Shown here piece by piece: positions 14,993-15,172 of a stretch of DNA of 15,172 nt; positions within the stretch are counted from its first letter, which is position 1; the number at the start of each line of letters is the position of its first letter. Position numbers and translations under genes: made by a program. The stretch is taken from positions 1 through 15,172 of the forward strand of contig JASHYS010000260.1 in NCBI GenBank assembly GCA_030042915.1, in the 5' to 3' direction. Source of the DNA: Acidobacteriaceae bacterium. Lineage in GTDB: Bacteria > Acidobacteriota > Terriglobia > Terriglobales > Acidobacteriaceae. A model generated the notes under the pieces. That model was not told the DNA's origin. It saw nothing but the letters and a program-made list of their open reading frames with translations, and did not search any database.

Positions 14993-15172
14993 ATGCGCGC
15001 AAAGTGGATGACACCGCTTCTGATCGCGGCGGTCGGCGTCTATCCTCTGGGGTTTCCGACTCTGCTCGTCTGGCTCTCCGGCGGCTGGCGCTGGGCGCGG
15101 GGATGGACCTTCTACGCTTCGTTGGCGCTCTGCGGCGGGGCCATCATGGTCTGGCTGTATTTACACGATCCG
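14993..15172 (+). CDS. Partial membrane protein, isoprenylcysteine carboxyl methyltransferase-like (cut by window edge)
   Basis: The first 60 codons are visible and the frame runs off the right edge without a stop. Two hydrophobic segments are seen: TPLLIAAVGVYPLGFPTLLVWL (about residues 7-28) and FYASLALCGGAIMVWLYL (about 40-57). Between them lies GGWRWARGW, and the visible part ends in YLHDP. This spacing, with a Trp-rich turn before the second helix and an Asp-Pro after it, resembles the N-termini of bacterial isoprenylcysteine methyltransferase-like membrane proteins. The SAM-binding part lies beyond the window, so the family call is tentative. The ATG at 14993 is the first start after an in-frame stop at 14942; an ATG at 15008 is possible. 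Neither has a clear ribosome site. Confidence 0.5.
   Translation, partial: MRAKWMTPLLIAAVGVYPLGFPTLLVWLSGGWRWARGWTFYASLALCGGAIMVWLYLHDP

Noticed and set aside
1..15172. CRISPR array, prophage, transposon or toxin-antitoxin module
   Set aside because: No regularly spaced repeats, transposase or integrase motifs, target-site duplications or small paired overlapping genes of that kind were seen.

Overview
The window looks like chromosomal DNA of a high-GC Gram-negative bacterium, most likely an acidobacterium (Acidobacteriota). The main reasons are a very large Oar-like TonB-dependent receptor with an N-terminal carboxypeptidase-regulatory-like domain, a membrane-anchored regulator of a type common in that phylum, a UPF0182 giant membrane protein, and short GC-rich hairpins with TTTA loops. 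The phylum is inferred from gene families. No rRNA, tRNA, CRISPR array, insertion sequence or phage gene was seen.

Layout. Positions 1-228 are a non-coding tail with four hairpins, one of them a good terminator for the receptor gene. The minus-strand receptor gene (229-4176) diverges across a 529-bp, partly AT-rich gap from a plus-strand ToxR/CadC-like one-pass membrane regulator (4706-6067). A 68-residue coiled-coil protein follows (6096-6302), then an exported aldose 1-epimerase (galM, GTG start, 6473-7585). Converging on galM is a minus-strand pair: a UPF0182 membrane protein (8506-11319) and, 17 bp downstream, a hydroxypyruvate isomerase (hyi, 7685-8488). Upstream of these, also on the minus strand, lie a small lipoprotein with an internal duplication (11474-12262), a single-domain mannose-1-phosphate guanylyltransferase (manC, 12339-13457) and an aspartate-type aminotransferase (13620-14828). 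The right end holds the start of a plus-strand membrane protein resembling isoprenylcysteine methyltransferases (14993 to the edge).

How the genes fit together. The receptor and regulator form a divergent pair that may be a locally controlled outer-membrane uptake system; this is inference from position and architecture. GalM, Hyi and ManC are all carbohydrate enzymes but belong to different pathways (aldose anomers, glyoxylate/hydroxypyruvate, GDP-mannose), so no single pathway is evident. Most of the window is ordinary housekeeping or envelope content. The parts most worth a second look are the receptor-regulator pair with its candidate operator boxes, the uncharacterised C-terminal domain of the regulator, and the duplicated-domain lipoprotein. 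I found no clear evidence of a wholly new system.
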